Shown in pieces: positions 1 through 8,551 of a stretch of 35,082 nucleotides of DNA. Each line of letters starts with the position of its first letter. Within the stretch, counting starts at the first letter, position 1. Under the pieces are notes generated by a model that saw nothing but the letters and a program-made list of their open reading frames with translations, was not told the DNA's origin and searched no databases. Location of the stretch: NCBI GenBank assembly GCA_025060015.1, contig JANXDB010000027.1, positions 1 to 35,082 of the forward strand, written 5' to 3'. Position numbers and translations under genes: made by a program. The stretch comes from Caldimicrobium sp. GTDB lineage: Bacteria; Desulfobacterota; Thermodesulfobacteria; Thermodesulfobacteriales; Thermodesulfobacteriaceae.

Positions 1-690
1 AGAGCTGGAAGAATGGAAGCCATTCTAAAAGAATTAGAGGGAAAGTATGAATTTATTGAACCAGAACCAGCCAGTGAAGAAGATTTAAAGAGAGTTCATT
101 CTCAAGGGCATATTGAATCAATTAAAAGGAATCCTCGTTTATACGAAATAGCCTGTCTTTCAGCCGGAGGAGCTATTTTAGCTGCAGAATTAGCTATAAA
201 GGGTGAACCGTCTTTCGCTTTAATTAGACCACCAGGACATCACGCCAGTTATGATTCTTGCTGGGGCTTTTGTTTTTTTAATAACATTGCAGTGGCCTTA
301 GCTAAACTTAAAGCTGAAAATAAAATTAAAAGTGCTTTAATCTTAGACATTGATCTCCACTTCGGCGATGGTACAGCCAATATTTTTAGAGGCACTGAGA
401 TCAAATATTTCCATCCAGAGGCTTATACTCCTGAAGTCTTTCTTGAATTAATAAAAAAAAAGTTAGAGGAAGAAAATTATGATATCTTAGCTGTCTCTGC
501 TGGTTTTGATCGTGGAGTTGAAGACTGGGGAGATTTTCTCTCTCTCGAAGATTATTACAATATTGGTAAATTAGTTAAACAATTTTCAGAAAAAATTTGT
601 CAGGGAAAAAGATTTGCTGTTTTAGAAGGAGGTTATAATCATCAAGTTCTTGGAAAACATGTTAAAGCCTTTATCGAGGGTCTAAGTTAA
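1..690 (+). CDS. Histone deacetylase / acetylpolyamine amidohydrolase family protein, 5' end outside window
   Basis: Zn-dependent amidohydrolase of the arginase/deacetylase fold, removing acetyl groups from acetyl-lysine or acetylated amines; the bacterial substrate cannot be told from sequence. The first ATG is at base 13, but the frame is open to base 1 (R-A-G-R before it) and this resembles the arginine-containing start of the family ('HPERxxRI'), so the true start lies upstream. Counting from that ATG, the His pair is in PPGHHA (about residue 76), the zinc ligands D-x-H are in DIDLHFGDGT, the third ligand is the Asp of SAGFD, and the catalytic Tyr is in EGGY near the end. The second His of the usual D-x-H-H is Phe. 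The stretch between D-x-H and SAGFD is only about 45 residues, much shorter than in classical members, so this is a compact form. It ends convergent to the decayed IS at 711. Confidence 0.85.
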   Translation, partial: RAGRMEAILKELEGKYEFIEPEPASEEDLKRVHSQGHIESIKRNPRLYEIACLSAGGAILAAELAIKGEPSFALIRPPGHHASYDSCWGFCFFNNIAVALAKLKAENKIKSALILDIDLHFGDGTANIFRGTEIKYFHPEAYTPEVFLELIKKKLEEENYDILAVSAGFDRGVEDWGDFLSLEDYYNIGKLVKQFSEKICQGKRFAVLEGGYNHQVLGKHVKAFIEGLS

Positions 691-710
691 GGCTCTACCT
701 TTTAAAAAGC

Positions 711-1238
711 TTAACAAAATATTTTACAAATTTCAATAGGATGTATAAGTCCATAGGATTTTAGACTGAGGGGAATTCTCGTAAAATTTGTAACAAATCC
801 ACTTAAAAGGCGATACATTCCCAAGCCCACTTTGTACCCTCTCCCCGTATTGTACCATATCAAATACCTCATCAGCTCCCTGTTAAACTCCTCCAAATCA
901 TCCTTTAACATCCACTCCCTATACTCAATAAACTCCTCCTCCAATGTCCTGTTAAACCTCTCTACATACCCATTCCCTCCTTCTCAAGCTCCTTCGCAAA
1001 TTCCCCTAAAGACTTAACTTCCACTATCGTCTCCACGCCCCGCATCTCAGAAGGAGCTTCCGCCTTAAACTTACTTCAAATGTTCCTCCCACTCCTGCTT
1101 GATAGTAGCTCTACAGATACCAAAAGCTTTGCCTGTGGCTTTTCTGCCAAAGGAGTTGTGAAACTCGATGACCTTTAGTCTAAAGGCGACTTCTTTTCTT
1201 TGGCATGCATCTTTGATTACTTCAAGTCTTTGCAGCAT
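711..1238 (-). pseudogene. Decayed IS481-like transposase, copy 1 (internal deletion, frameshifts)
   Basis: Reading from 1238 downward, an ATG opens 55 codons (1238-1071) beginning MLQRLEVIKDACQRKEVAFR, a helix-turn-helix N-terminus of an IS481/IS3-type transposase, then a TAA stop. After a short stretch resembling the 'DNGSEFAKE' part of the DDE core (SLGEFAKELEKEG), the frame shifts and the C-terminus follows: GYVERFNRTLEEEF, containing the catalytic Glu, and YLIWYNT, ending at 711. Most of the DDE core, with the first catalytic Asp, is missing, so it is dead. The segment 731-1275 matches a second copy at 27875-28187. Identification rests on the VERFNRTL and WYNT motifs; the exact IS name cannot be given. 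Confidence 0.82.
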
Positions 1239-1275
1239 TTTTAAATCTTTGAGGGGAGATGGGGTTAGTGAGAAG
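731..1275 (-). mobile_element. Insertion sequence remnant, copy 1
   Basis: Extent of DNA shared with the second remnant. On the minus strand both begin at GCTTCTCACTAACC and end at about TCCT(A/C)TTGAAA. Outside these points the two copies diverge. No terminal inverted repeat or target duplication could be recognised, so the ends are those of shared sequence only. This copy keeps about 545 bp; the intact element should be at least twice as long. Confidence 0.7.
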
Positions 1276-1405
1276 CAATGAGAAGCAAAACATAAAATAC
1301 CTTGAACTTCTGTAGGGCAGGGGATAAGACTTGTAAAATGTGTTTCTCTACTTTATGGAAAGATTAATTAGACTAAAAGTCTATAATCTAAAATTGTATT
1401 TTAAA

Positions 1406-2094
1406 TCAATAGCTCCGAGACAACCACTCAAACTCGAAGTGTTGAATGTTTCTTTGGGCCTCGCTGAAATCTATTCCTATTAGGTATATCTCCTTTGCCC
1501 TGTCTTTATATTTTTCATGAGATAGCCCTTTACTTTAAGTTGATAGATAGCCTTTGGTTCAGGCCATTCTCTCTCAACCACCTTAAACTCCTTCACATAG
1601 ACTTTATCTTCTTTAAGTATGGTTAAATCAATCCTATCCCTGCTGGTATAATCCTCTGCCACAAGCTCAAACCCAGCCCCTCGCAAGAAACTATAAACCA
1701 CACTGGCATAATACCCCTCATACTCGGAAAGATTGTTCTTTCTATACCACTCATAGGGAATAGACGAAAAAAGCCCCCTCAAAATTCTCTCAACTCTTTT
1801 GACATCGCCCTCTTTAAGGGCCTCTCTAACTTCAATTTTTGCGAAATCAACCTCATTTTCACCTCCTGTGTAATAAACAAGGAGATGATCGTGTAGAACA
1901 ATTCTAACCTCTTTGTTTGGATAGGATAGGTTGTAAACCAGACCTGCAGGTGAGTTTTCAAAGCCTTTGATAGTTAAGTAACCTATTTGAAAGAGTAGGG
2001 CAGTGGGCTCAATGTGTCCTACATCAAAACTACTTAGAAATCTATCGGTTGCTTTCACTCCTTCCATTTTAGGAAGGAAGTAGTGTTTTTTCAT
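1406..2094 (-). pseudogene. C-terminal fragment of an AAA-ATPase-like / PD-(D/E)XK nuclease-like protein, frameshifted
   Basis: The readable frame (2094 to 1480, 204 codons) contains SSFDVGHIEPTALLFQIGYL, YEGYYASVVYSFL and RIDLTILKEDKVYVKEFKVVE, hallmarks of the C-terminal half of proteins pairing an AAA-ATPase-like domain with a DUF1703/PD-(D/E)XK nuclease-like domain; the D...E-x-K core is present. Two defects are visible. The N-terminal ATPase half (several hundred residues) is absent: upstream of 2097 the sequence becomes an unrelated frame. Near 1525 a frameshift throws the reading frame into an early stop at 1480, whereas the neighbouring frame continues as YKDRAKEIYLIGIDFSEAQR and runs to a stop at 1406, restoring the family's usual end. 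Hence a truncated and frameshifted pseudogene. Its role in intact form is not established; such genes are multicopy in some thermophiles and anaerobes. Confidence 0.82.
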
Positions 2095-2114
2095 AAGTAA
2101 ATAGAAATGATAAT

Positions 2115-2225
2115 TTGCTCTGCACAGAGGCTTTAACCAAAAGAAAGTTCATGGTTGTACCAGATGAAGATGGATTTATCGATATCTATAGGGAAGATGA
2201 AATCCTTTGGGTGAGAAAAAAGTGA
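2115..2225 (+). other. Orphan coding tail, unrecognised
   Basis: The plus frame is open from 2097 to a TGA at 2223-2225 and reads ALTKRKFMVVPDEDGFIDIY followed by REDEILWVRKK. It starts where homology of the opposite-strand AAA-ATPase-like fragment stops, so it may be the tail of a gene cut by the event that left that fragment, or a small gene starting at TTG 2115 or ATG 2151. No ribosome binding site is seen. I do not recognise the protein. Confidence 0.22.
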
Positions 2226-2339
2226 GATTAATTAATTTAAAATATTTAGAAATCCTAGCTTATCAGGTGGCAACTCTGGTTAAACTGATATAAAAAACCC
2301 TACATTTTGCTTAGAATAAAGTCTCATCAATTTCAAATT

Positions 2340-3632
2340 TTACTCAAGCACCCCTCTCATATAAGAGTCGTAGGCGGAGAGGTCAAAGTAGCCATGCCCA
2401 GAGAGATTAAATAGAATAACCTTTTCTACTCTGTTTTTGGCACACTCTAAGGCTAAATCTACAACTTTCTTTATAGCATGAGTTGACTCAGGGGCTGGCA
2501 CAATGCCTTCAGTTTTTGCAAAGAGCACTCCTGCAGAAAAGACATCCCTTTGAGAATAGGCTTGCGCCTTTAGGTATTCATGGTGATAAAAGGCACACAA
2601 AAGTGGGGCATTTCCGTGATAGCGTAAGCCCCCTGCATGAATAGGAGGCGGGACAAAATCTGCTCCTAAAGTATACATCTTGATGAACGGAGTTAGACCA
2701 ACCGTATCTCCATAATCATAACGATATTCTCCCTTAGTCAGAGTTGGACAGGCCTCGGGCTCAACAGCCCAAAACTCAGTATGTGGCTTATCACCGGTAA
2801 GTTTGTGCTTTAAAAATGGAAATGCAAGCCCTGCGAAATTACTACCTCCTCCCACACAACCTACTACATAATCAGGATAAAGGCCAAGCTTCTGCATCTG
2901 TAACTCTGCTTCAAGACCTATCACTGTTTGATGTAAAAGAACGTGATTTAGAACGCTTCCCAAGGCGTATTTTGTATCCTTGGACTCCAGGGCTCTCTCT
3001 ATGGCCTCGCTGATTGCTATTCCAAGGCTTCCCGGATGTTCTTTGTCTTCCTCCAAAAATCTTCTTCCGGCATTAGTTTCAGAACTTGGAGAGGCTAAAA
3101 CCTTTGCTCCCCAGAGCTCCATCAAAATTCGTCTATAAGGCTTTTGCTTAAAACTTGTCCTCACCATAAAAACCTCGCATTCAAGGCCAAAGAACTGAGT
3201 GGCAAAGGCAAGGGAACTTCCCCATTGTCCTGCTCCGGTTTCTGTAGTAAGCCTCTTTACACCGGCAATCCTGTTGTAATATGCCTGTGCAACGGCAGTA
3301 TTTGGTTTGTGACTTCCAGGTGGTGAGACTCCCTCGTATTTGTAAAAGATCTTGGCAGGGGTATTTAAAGCCCTCTCAAGGTTTAAGGCACGAACCAAAG
3401 GGGTTGGCCTCCATAAAGAGTAAACTTCCAAAACCTCCTCAGGAATGTCTATCCACTCCTTATCAGAAACCTCCTGCTCAATAATTGGCTCGGGAAAAAT
3501 TGCTAAAAGTTTTTCAGGTGGTATGGGTTGTTTTGTCTTGGGATCCAATGGCGGCGGCAATGGCTCTGGCAGATAGGGTGCGATGTTGAACCATCTCTTT
3601 GGTAACTCTTCTTGGCTTAGATCTATCCTCAT
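2340..3632 (-). CDS. trpB2: TrpB2-type tryptophan synthase beta chain
   Basis: PLP enzyme joining indole and L-serine to make L-tryptophan. At 430 residues it has the long N-terminal extension of the TrpB2 subfamily rather than the roughly 395 of TrpB1. The PLP lysine is K109 in PGSHKPNTA, the catalytic Glu is E131 in TETGAGQWG, and the phosphate loop is [11 protein letters not shown]. The ATG at 3632 follows a good Shine-Dalgarno, GGAGGT. There is no trpA or other trp gene in the window; it is the last gene of a minus-strand run headed by the YkgJ-like protein and pyrK. TrpB2 enzymes are known to act alone or with divergent TrpA, so salvage of free indole is a possible role (inference). The family call is secure; the cellular role is not. 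Confidence 0.92.
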   Translation of the reverse strand: MRIDLSQEELPKRWFNIAPYLPEPLPPPLDPKTKQPIPPEKLLAIFPEPIIEQEVSDKEWIDIPEEVLEVYSLWRPTPLVRALNLERALNTPAKIFYKYEGVSPPGSHKPNTAVAQAYYNRIAGVKRLTTETGAGQWGSSLAFATQFFGLECEVFMVRTSFKQKPYRRILMELWGAKVLASPSSETNAGRRFLEEDKEHPGSLGIAISEAIERALESKDTKYALGSVLNHVLLHQTVIGLEAELQMQKLGLYPDYVVGCVGGGSNFAGLAFPFLKHKLTGDKPHTEFWAVEPEACPTLTKGEYRYDYGDTVGLTPFIKMYTLGADFVPPPIHAGGLRYHGNAPLLCAFYHHEYLKAQAYSQRDVFSAGVLFAKTEGIVPAPESTHAIKKVVDLALECAKNRVEKVILFNLSGHGYFDLSAYDSYMRGVLE

Positions 3633-3695
3633 ATAACCTCCAAAAGTAAGTATTTTTCCTTTAATAGTGACCCTCTCTTAGATAAAAGGTGTAGC

Positions 3696-4763
3696 TCATA
3701 CCTGTAAGGCTTCTACAACTCTCCTATGAAAAATAGGTCTAAACTCCTTTATTGTGTCATTGCCTCTAAAGGGGTGCACTCTATTGGTTAAGAGAACGAC
3801 AATGAGGGATCTTTCCAGATCCATAAAGAAAGAACATCCTGTGTAACTTAGATGGCCAACGGTCTTTTCGGAAAAGACCTCACCAGTTGCCGAGTATCCA
3901 TTTCGAGAGGGCTTCATAAAGGCAAGAGTAAAGTCAGAGACAGGATCATGAAAATTAAGGAAAAGATCACAGACCTCCCTATTTATACCCTTCGCTTTGC
4001 CCTCGTAGATCCAGAGTAGCTCCTCCAGCAAATTCAAAACTCCATAAATATTTCCAAAAAGGCCAGCAGAGCCACTTACTCCAGAGAGAGCCCTGGTGTT
4101 TTCATCCTCCACTATACCCCTTAAAATCTTACCCGTTGCCGGATCTACCGATGTTGGCACAATTTTCTCCTGATCAATTTCCTTTTTTAAAGGCCTAAAG
4201 AGTAAAATAGCACGCTTATTCAGATTAAATCTACTTAGGGCCTTCTCAAAGAGAGCCTCGAAGGGTTCTTTAAAAAGGTATTCAAGAAAATAATTGAGGA
4301 GATAAAAATTTAAATCAGAGTATAGACAACCATTTCCTGGGCTAAACTCCAGTGGTAATTCCAGAATAGAATGAAAGAGGCTCTCTATGGAAATGGGTCC
4401 CTCTTCGTAGAAGGGATGCCAGGCCCTTAAGCCTGAGGTATGATTGAGAAACCTAAAAAGAGGCACTTTCCCCACAGGCTTTGATATTGGAAGGTAAGCT
4501 TCTAAAGGCTTTTCAATGTCTATGAAAGAACTCTTACTCATGAGGTCCATAAGTGTTATTCCCATAGCCAATGGTTTGGTGAGTGAAGCAAGGTCATAAA
4601 GCATATCCTCCTCTAATGGCTCAAGGAAGGGAGTTATTGAGGCATATCCCGCTGAGATTATATATGTTGACCCCTGATAGTAGATTCCAGCTACAGCTCC
4701 AGGGAAGATCCCTTTATTAACGGCCTCTTTCAGTAGGTCAAGAATTACTGCTACTCTCCTCAC
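3696..4763 (-). CDS. Serine hydrolase, class C beta-lactamase / penicillin-binding-protein-like family
   Basis: A 355-residue protein of the family that includes AmpC-like beta-lactamases, EstB-like esterases and DD-peptidases. The nucleophile motif S-x-x-K is S60-L-T-K63 (LASLTKPLAM), the Y-S-D-x-N motif is at 148-152 (the Y-x-N position), and the third motif region is GHLSYTG near the C-terminus. No convincing signal peptide is visible, so it may act in the cytoplasm, unlike true beta-lactamases. It starts with GTG at 4763, with an AGGAG about 7 bases upstream. It follows hslO by 75 bases and precedes trpB2 by 63. The substrate cannot be inferred; esterase, amidase or muropeptide hydrolase are all possible. 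Confidence 0.85.
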   Translation of the reverse strand: MRRVAVILDLLKEAVNKGIFPGAVAGIYYQGSTYIISAGYASITPFLEPLEEDMLYDLASLTKPLAMGITLMDLMSKSSFIDIEKPLEAYLPISKPVGKVPLFRFLNHTSGLRAWHPFYEEGPISIESLFHSILELPLEFSPGNGCLYSDLNFYLLNYFLEYLFKEPFEALFEKALSRFNLNKRAILLFRPLKKEIDQEKIVPTSVDPATGKILRGIVEDENTRALSGVSGSAGLFGNIYGVLNLLEELLWIYEGKAKGINREVCDLFLNFHDPVSDFTLAFMKPSRNGYSATGEVFSEKTVGHLSYTGCSFFMDLERSLIVVLLTNRVHPFRGNDTIKEFRPIFHRRVVEALQV

Positions 4764-4838
4764 CTTTGCTCTCCTGAGTCGTCTTTGAAGATAATCTCCT
4801 ATTTTCCCTTTCTAGATTGGAGATTCTCAGTTTGGCCT

Positions 4839-5711
4839 TTAGTAGTTCCTAATGTTTTCAACTATTTCTTCAAGCTCTTCCGGAGCAATTTCATAGGTCC
4901 TCTTGCAAAATTCACAGGAAACTTCTAAAGGCTTTTTCTCTACCAGGATATCACATAGCTCCTTTTTCCCCAAGACAACAAGAGAATCTTTCACCCTATC
5001 CTTACTGCAGGAACATTTAAACCTGATCTCTCTTCTTTCAAGAATTTCCAGCTCACCGAGAAGGTCCTCCAATATCTTTTCAATATTCAATCCCCTATCT
5101 AAAAGGGTAGTTAAATGGGGTAACTTTGCTAATTTTTCTTCTAATAAATTAATCTCCTCATCGGTGGTTTCTGGCAGTTTTTGAATGAGAAAACCACCTG
5201 CTTGTAATACCTGTCCATCTTTGCCCACTAACACACCCAAGGTACAGGCAGATGGAACCTGTTCTGAAACTGTAAGGTAATATGCCAAATCCTCTGCAAT
5301 CTCTCCCGTTAAGAGCTCAATAGAACTTTGATAGCGCTCTTTCAGCCCATAATCCTTTATCACATTTAAAAATCCATTTTTGCCTACGGCCTTGCCCACA
5401 GGAAGTTTTTTTTCATTGACAGGTAAAAAAACGGCTGGATTCCTTACCATTCCCCTGAGATCACCTGAGGCACTGGCTTCTGCCAAAATCTCACCTAAAG
5501 GCCCATCTCCACTGATTTGAAGAAAAACCCTGCCAAATTTGAGATCTGCGGAAAGAAGCGCAGCTCCCGCCAAAGCTCTCCCTAATGCGGCAGTGGCTAC
5601 TGGACTTAGCTTTTGTAGTCTTCTAATCTCTTCTATCGTGCGGGGAAGAAAAACACCAAAGAATCTAAAATTCAATTTCTTAGGGATGCCCCTTATCAAG
5701 TAATCTCCCAT
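4839..5711 (-). CDS. hslO: Hsp33 redox-regulated holdase chaperone
   Basis: Cytoplasmic chaperone switched on by oxidation: four cysteines bind zinc when reduced and form disulfides when oxidised, unfolding the linker so it can hold unfolding proteins. The 290-residue length is normal. N-terminal core motifs SPVATAALGRALAGAALLS and GDGPLG are present, and the switch cysteines are C233-x-C235 and C266-x2-C269. The start overlaps the end of pyrD by 32 bases (5680-5711) and no strong ribosome site precedes it, which suggests translational coupling. An oxidative-stress chaperone in an otherwise anaerobic-looking genome fits occasional oxygen exposure (inference). Confidence 0.96.
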   Translation of the reverse strand: MGDYLIRGIPKKLNFRFFGVFLPRTIEEIRRLQKLSPVATAALGRALAGAALLSADLKFGRVFLQISGDGPLGEILAEASASGDLRGMVRNPAVFLPVNEKKLPVGKAVGKNGFLNVIKDYGLKERYQSSIELLTGEIAEDLAYYLTVSEQVPSACTLGVLVGKDGQVLQAGGFLIQKLPETTDEEINLLEEKLAKLPHLTTLLDRGLNIEKILEDLLGELEILERREIRFKCSCSKDRVKDSLVVLGKKELCDILVEKKPLEVSCEFCKRTYEIAPEELEEIVENIRNY

Positions 5712-6564
5712 GTCGTAGAAGTAACTCCTTTAACTCCTCATGGATTTCTATAACACTCCTTGGATTAATAAGATTTGCAGTGCCTACTTGCACCGCTGAA
5801 GCGCCAACTAAAAGGTATTCGAAAACATCTTTGCCAGATAAAACACCTCCCGAGGCAATGATGGGTAAAGTGACCTTTGAAATAATATCGGAGACAAGCC
5901 TTAAGGTAAGAGGTTTAATTGCTGGTCCTGAAAGCCCTCCCTTGATAACCTTTAAAGGTTCATAGGATACTATGCCCATGGCAGGATAGGTATTAGCAAT
6001 GGTCAAGGCATCTGCTGCTGCCTCCTTGCAGGCTAAAGCCACCTCTAATACTGGTCCCACCGGAGAGAGTTTAACTATAAGAAAACCAGAGAAGATCTCC
6101 CTTACCCCCTTAACCAACTGAAAGACCACCTCTGGCGACTGAGAGAAGGCAATTCCTCCCTCAGTTACATTTGGGCAGGATATGTTTAACTCCACACCCC
6201 TTATATTTTCTTCCTCAAGGTAACGCACAAGCTTTAGGAATTCATCCACACTGGTTCCGTGAAGATTGAAGATTACAGGCACTTCAAGATCTCTTAGCCT
6301 TGGATAATACCTTTTTAAAAAGACCTCTATACCTGGGTTTTCTAAACCGATGGAATTTATAAGGCCACAGGGGGTCTCCAGAAGTCTGGGAGGAGGATTG
6401 CCTGCCATAGGCTCAAGAGAAAGACCCTTGGTAATCAAGGCTCCTATGGAGTTTATGATCTCCTCTGGGCTGAGATAATCTAAAATGGTATCTCCTAACC
6501 CCCAGGTTCCTGAGGCTAAAATCAGAGGTGTTTTTAGCTGCAGGGATCCTATTTTCCAAGTCAT
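5680..6564 (-). CDS. pyrD: Dihydroorotate dehydrogenase, catalytic subunit, class 1B
   Basis: FMN enzyme oxidising dihydroorotate to orotate in pyrimidine synthesis; class 1B passes electrons to NAD+ through PyrK. TIM-barrel motifs seen: LILASGTWG, GALITKGLSLEP, the active-site cysteine in NISCPN (about residue 130, Cys marking the class 1 type), and FMN-binding IASGGVLSGKD with GASAVQVGTA. I prefer ATG 6564; a GTG directly before it (6567) adds one residue. It lies 26 bases after pyrK and overlaps hslO by 32 bases. The adjacent pyrK confirms the 1B assignment. Confidence 0.95.
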   Translation of the reverse strand: MTWKIGSLQLKTPLILASGTWGLGDTILDYLSPEEIINSIGALITKGLSLEPMAGNPPPRLLETPCGLINSIGLENPGIEVFLKRYYPRLRDLEVPVIFNLHGTSVDEFLKLVRYLEEENIRGVELNISCPNVTEGGIAFSQSPEVVFQLVKGVREIFSGFLIVKLSPVGPVLEVALACKEAAADALTIANTYPAMGIVSYEPLKVIKGGLSGPAIKPLTLRLVSDIISKVTLPIIASGGVLSGKDVFEYLLVGASAVQVGTANLINPRSVIEIHEELKELLLRHGRLLDKGHP

Positions 6565-6590
6565 CACAGTCTATCTACCAATTTAAAAAG

Positions 6591-7358
6591 TCAAAGTATT
6601 ATATCGTCAGCCAAAAACGTTGGTCCATCTTCACAGATATGAAAATATCCTCCCCCTTTTCTGGGGACTACGCACCCTTTGCAAAAACCGGTTCCACAGG
6701 CCATGAAACTCTCCATGGATAGATAGGTTTTGATGGTGCTATTGGCGGCAATCTCCTTTATTCTCTTTAGCATCGGCATGGGACCACAGGCAAGGATACT
6801 TTTAAATTTTCTCTCCGAGAGATCACTTTGCAGGAGATCGGTGACAAATCCTTTGTATCCCGCAGATCCATCCTCTGTTGCAAGCTTGAGGGTGACCCCG
6901 AAAGTCTCCCAGTAGTCCAGTCGAACAAGGCTCTCTTTGGAAGAAGCACCATAGTAAAGTATCGTCTCCTTCCTTTTCTCTTGAGGAAGACTCTCAAGTA
7001 AAAAGCCAAAGCCTGCAACTCCTACACCTCCTGCCACAAGAGCCAGGGGGTATCCCAAATCCCTTGGAAATGGCCTTCCTAAAGGGACAAGGATTTCAAG
7101 ATCCGTTCCAGCGGTCAATTGACTTAAAGCCCTGGTTCCCTTGCCAACAATCTGATAAAGCACTTGAAGATGCCCGCCTATTAAAGAGTGAATAGTGTAA
7201 GGCCTGGGAAATAGAGGATCAAGCCTCTGGTCAGGTAGCTTGATCTTTACAAAGTGACCAGGAGATAATTTATTCATCAGATCTTCATCAATCTGTAGGG
7301 TGAGAAGATAGATTCTCTCCGCTAAAGCCCTATTTTCTAATATTCTTGTGCTTTTCAT
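6591..7358 (-). CDS. pyrK: Dihydroorotate dehydrogenase electron transfer subunit
   Basis: FAD and [2Fe-2S] subunit of the class 1B dihydroorotate dehydrogenase, moving electrons from PyrD to NAD+. FAD-binding motif RPYTIHSL is at residues 52-59, the NAD(P)-binding region is LALVAGGVGVAG (105-116) with CGPMPML (191-197), and the iron-sulfur cysteines are C221, C226, C229 and C242. Length 255 is typical. The ATG at 7356-7358 immediately follows the TAG stop of the YkgJ-like gene (7359-7361), so the two are read together. The order pyrK-pyrD is the common one. Confidence 0.95.
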   Translation of the reverse strand: MKSTRILENRALAERIYLLTLQIDEDLMNKLSPGHFVKIKLPDQRLDPLFPRPYTIHSLIGGHLQVLYQIVGKGTRALSQLTAGTDLEILVPLGRPFPRDLGYPLALVAGGVGVAGFGFLLESLPQEKRKETILYYGASSKESLVRLDYWETFGVTLKLATEDGSAGYKGFVTDLLQSDLSERKFKSILACGPMPMLKRIKEIAANSTIKTYLSMESFMACGTGFCKGCVVPRKGGGYFHICEDGPTFLADDIIL

Positions 7359-8102
7359 CTATGTGCTGAAAATGTCCTGTAAAAAAATTAGGCTTTGGGA
7401 TTTTTTGAAATCTTCTCTCAATTTTTCCAAAAGATCTTTAAAGGTAACTCCTGGATTTAGCTCTGTCCGATAGAGAGACCCTACCCAATTTCTAAGCTTT
7501 TTCTCTGCTGGGAGAAGCGGTAGTTCTTCGAAATAAAAAGTGGGCAAAACATGAGAGGGGATCTCCTCTAAATTGCCAAGATAAAAATCCCTCCAAAGAG
7601 ATAAGAGGTGGAAGAGATTTCCGTATAAGCCCCCTATGTCGACGTTTTCCGCAATCTGAAGAGCAAGTAACCCCATGAGATAGACCTCGTTCGGTGGTTC
7701 TGCAGGGCTATCATAGGAGCATTTCTTTGAGGAGACCATAATTCTACACATAAGCGGACGCCTCTCGTATACTGAACATAGACCCTCTCTGGTTAGGAGA
7801 GGGCACCTCTCCAGCTCATAAAAGATCTCCGCAGGAGGTTCTTCTCCTTGAGAGTAAAGCCAGAGAGTCTGATTGTGGGTTAACTTCGGAGAATAAAATT
7901 GTTGATTTTCAAAAAGAGAAAAGTCTTCCTGCTTCAGCGCCTCAAAAACGTATCTTGCTTCAATAGAAGTTGTAAACACCCTATTGGTACAGCAAAGATT
8001 GCATCCCTTTTCACAGGCAAAACTGAATGACCCCTGAGCCCTTTCTAAATGACTGTATAACGTCTCAAGAAGGGCAATCTTCTCCTCTAAAGCAAATTTC
8101 AA
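7359..8102 (-). CDS. YkgJ-family cysteine-cluster (zinc/iron-chelating) protein
   Basis: A 247-residue protein with the cysteine pattern of the YkgJ/CxxCxxCC family: C30-x3-C34-x2-C37-C38, then C100, C109, C119 and C128. Members are thought to bind a metal or Fe-S cluster; function is not established. The first possible start is TTG 8102 (an in-frame TAA lies upstream), with no clear ribosome site. A TATAAT-like -10 stands 43 bases upstream. It appears to be the first gene of the operon leading into pyrK-pyrD-hslO; an adjacency to dihydroorotate dehydrogenase could hint at help with its Fe-S or flavin centres, but this is speculation. Confidence 0.75.
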   Translation of the reverse strand: MKFALEEKIALLETLYSHLERAQGSFSFACEKGCNLCCTNRVFTTSIEARYVFEALKQEDFSLFENQQFYSPKLTHNQTLWLYSQGEEPPAEIFYELERCPLLTREGLCSVYERRPLMCRIMVSSKKCSYDSPAEPPNEVYLMGLLALQIAENVDIGGLYGNLFHLLSLWRDFYLGNLEEIPSHVLPTFYFEELPLLPAEKKLRNWVGSLYRTELNPGVTFKDLLEKLREDFKKSQSLIFLQDIFST

Positions 8103-8551
8103 ATTGATATTTATCTTGCTACCCCTTATTTAAATTTACATCCAATTATAATACCTTTTTACAAAGCAAAAAGCCCTAATTACTCCACAAATTTGCCATA
8201 ATTACCCTCTGTTAAATCCCCGATTTTGCCTTTTATCCTCTCTGTAGATATCCACTGGAAAAATTACACTGGTGTTACATGAATTTAAGTCATAACATAA
8301 ATAGAATTACACTTGACATCAGGGCAGACACTCTCACTTCAACCAAATCTGTTTAAACCTAAATAACCATTCAACACTCTTGGCGATGACCTTGCCTGTC
8401 TAATAAAGTCTATACATAAGAAGCCTCTAATAAACCGTAAGCCTTAAAAGAATATCCACGGACTATTATCAAATAATCTAACTGACCAAAGAAGAGGTTG
8501 ATATGTCATGCAAATAATAACTGGTTTTTACCTTTGTTGAGGGAGAGAGTA
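8103..8551. other. Gene-free stretch, 449 bp
   Basis: Between the leftward YkgJ-like gene and the 3' end of murJ. Apart from the -10 element at 8145-8150 I find no gene, RNA or terminator hairpin. The nine-base motif AATTACACT occurs twice (about 8266 and 8305), once followed by TGACATC, which could be the scar of an old mobile element, but no transposase is left. Confidence 0.5.
8145..8150 (-). promoter_or_regulatory. Putative -10 element of the ykgJ-like/pyrK/pyrD operon
   Basis: Perfect TATAAT on the minus strand, 43 bases before the first possible start codon at 8102. No good -35 at the right distance, so only the -10 is proposed. Confidence 0.4.

Noticed and set aside
8103-8551. HSP20-like or other short gene (a minus frame reads PVDIYRED)
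   Set aside because: The frame is short and ends quickly; the similarity to DIYRED in the 2115-2225 tail is too short to mean homology.
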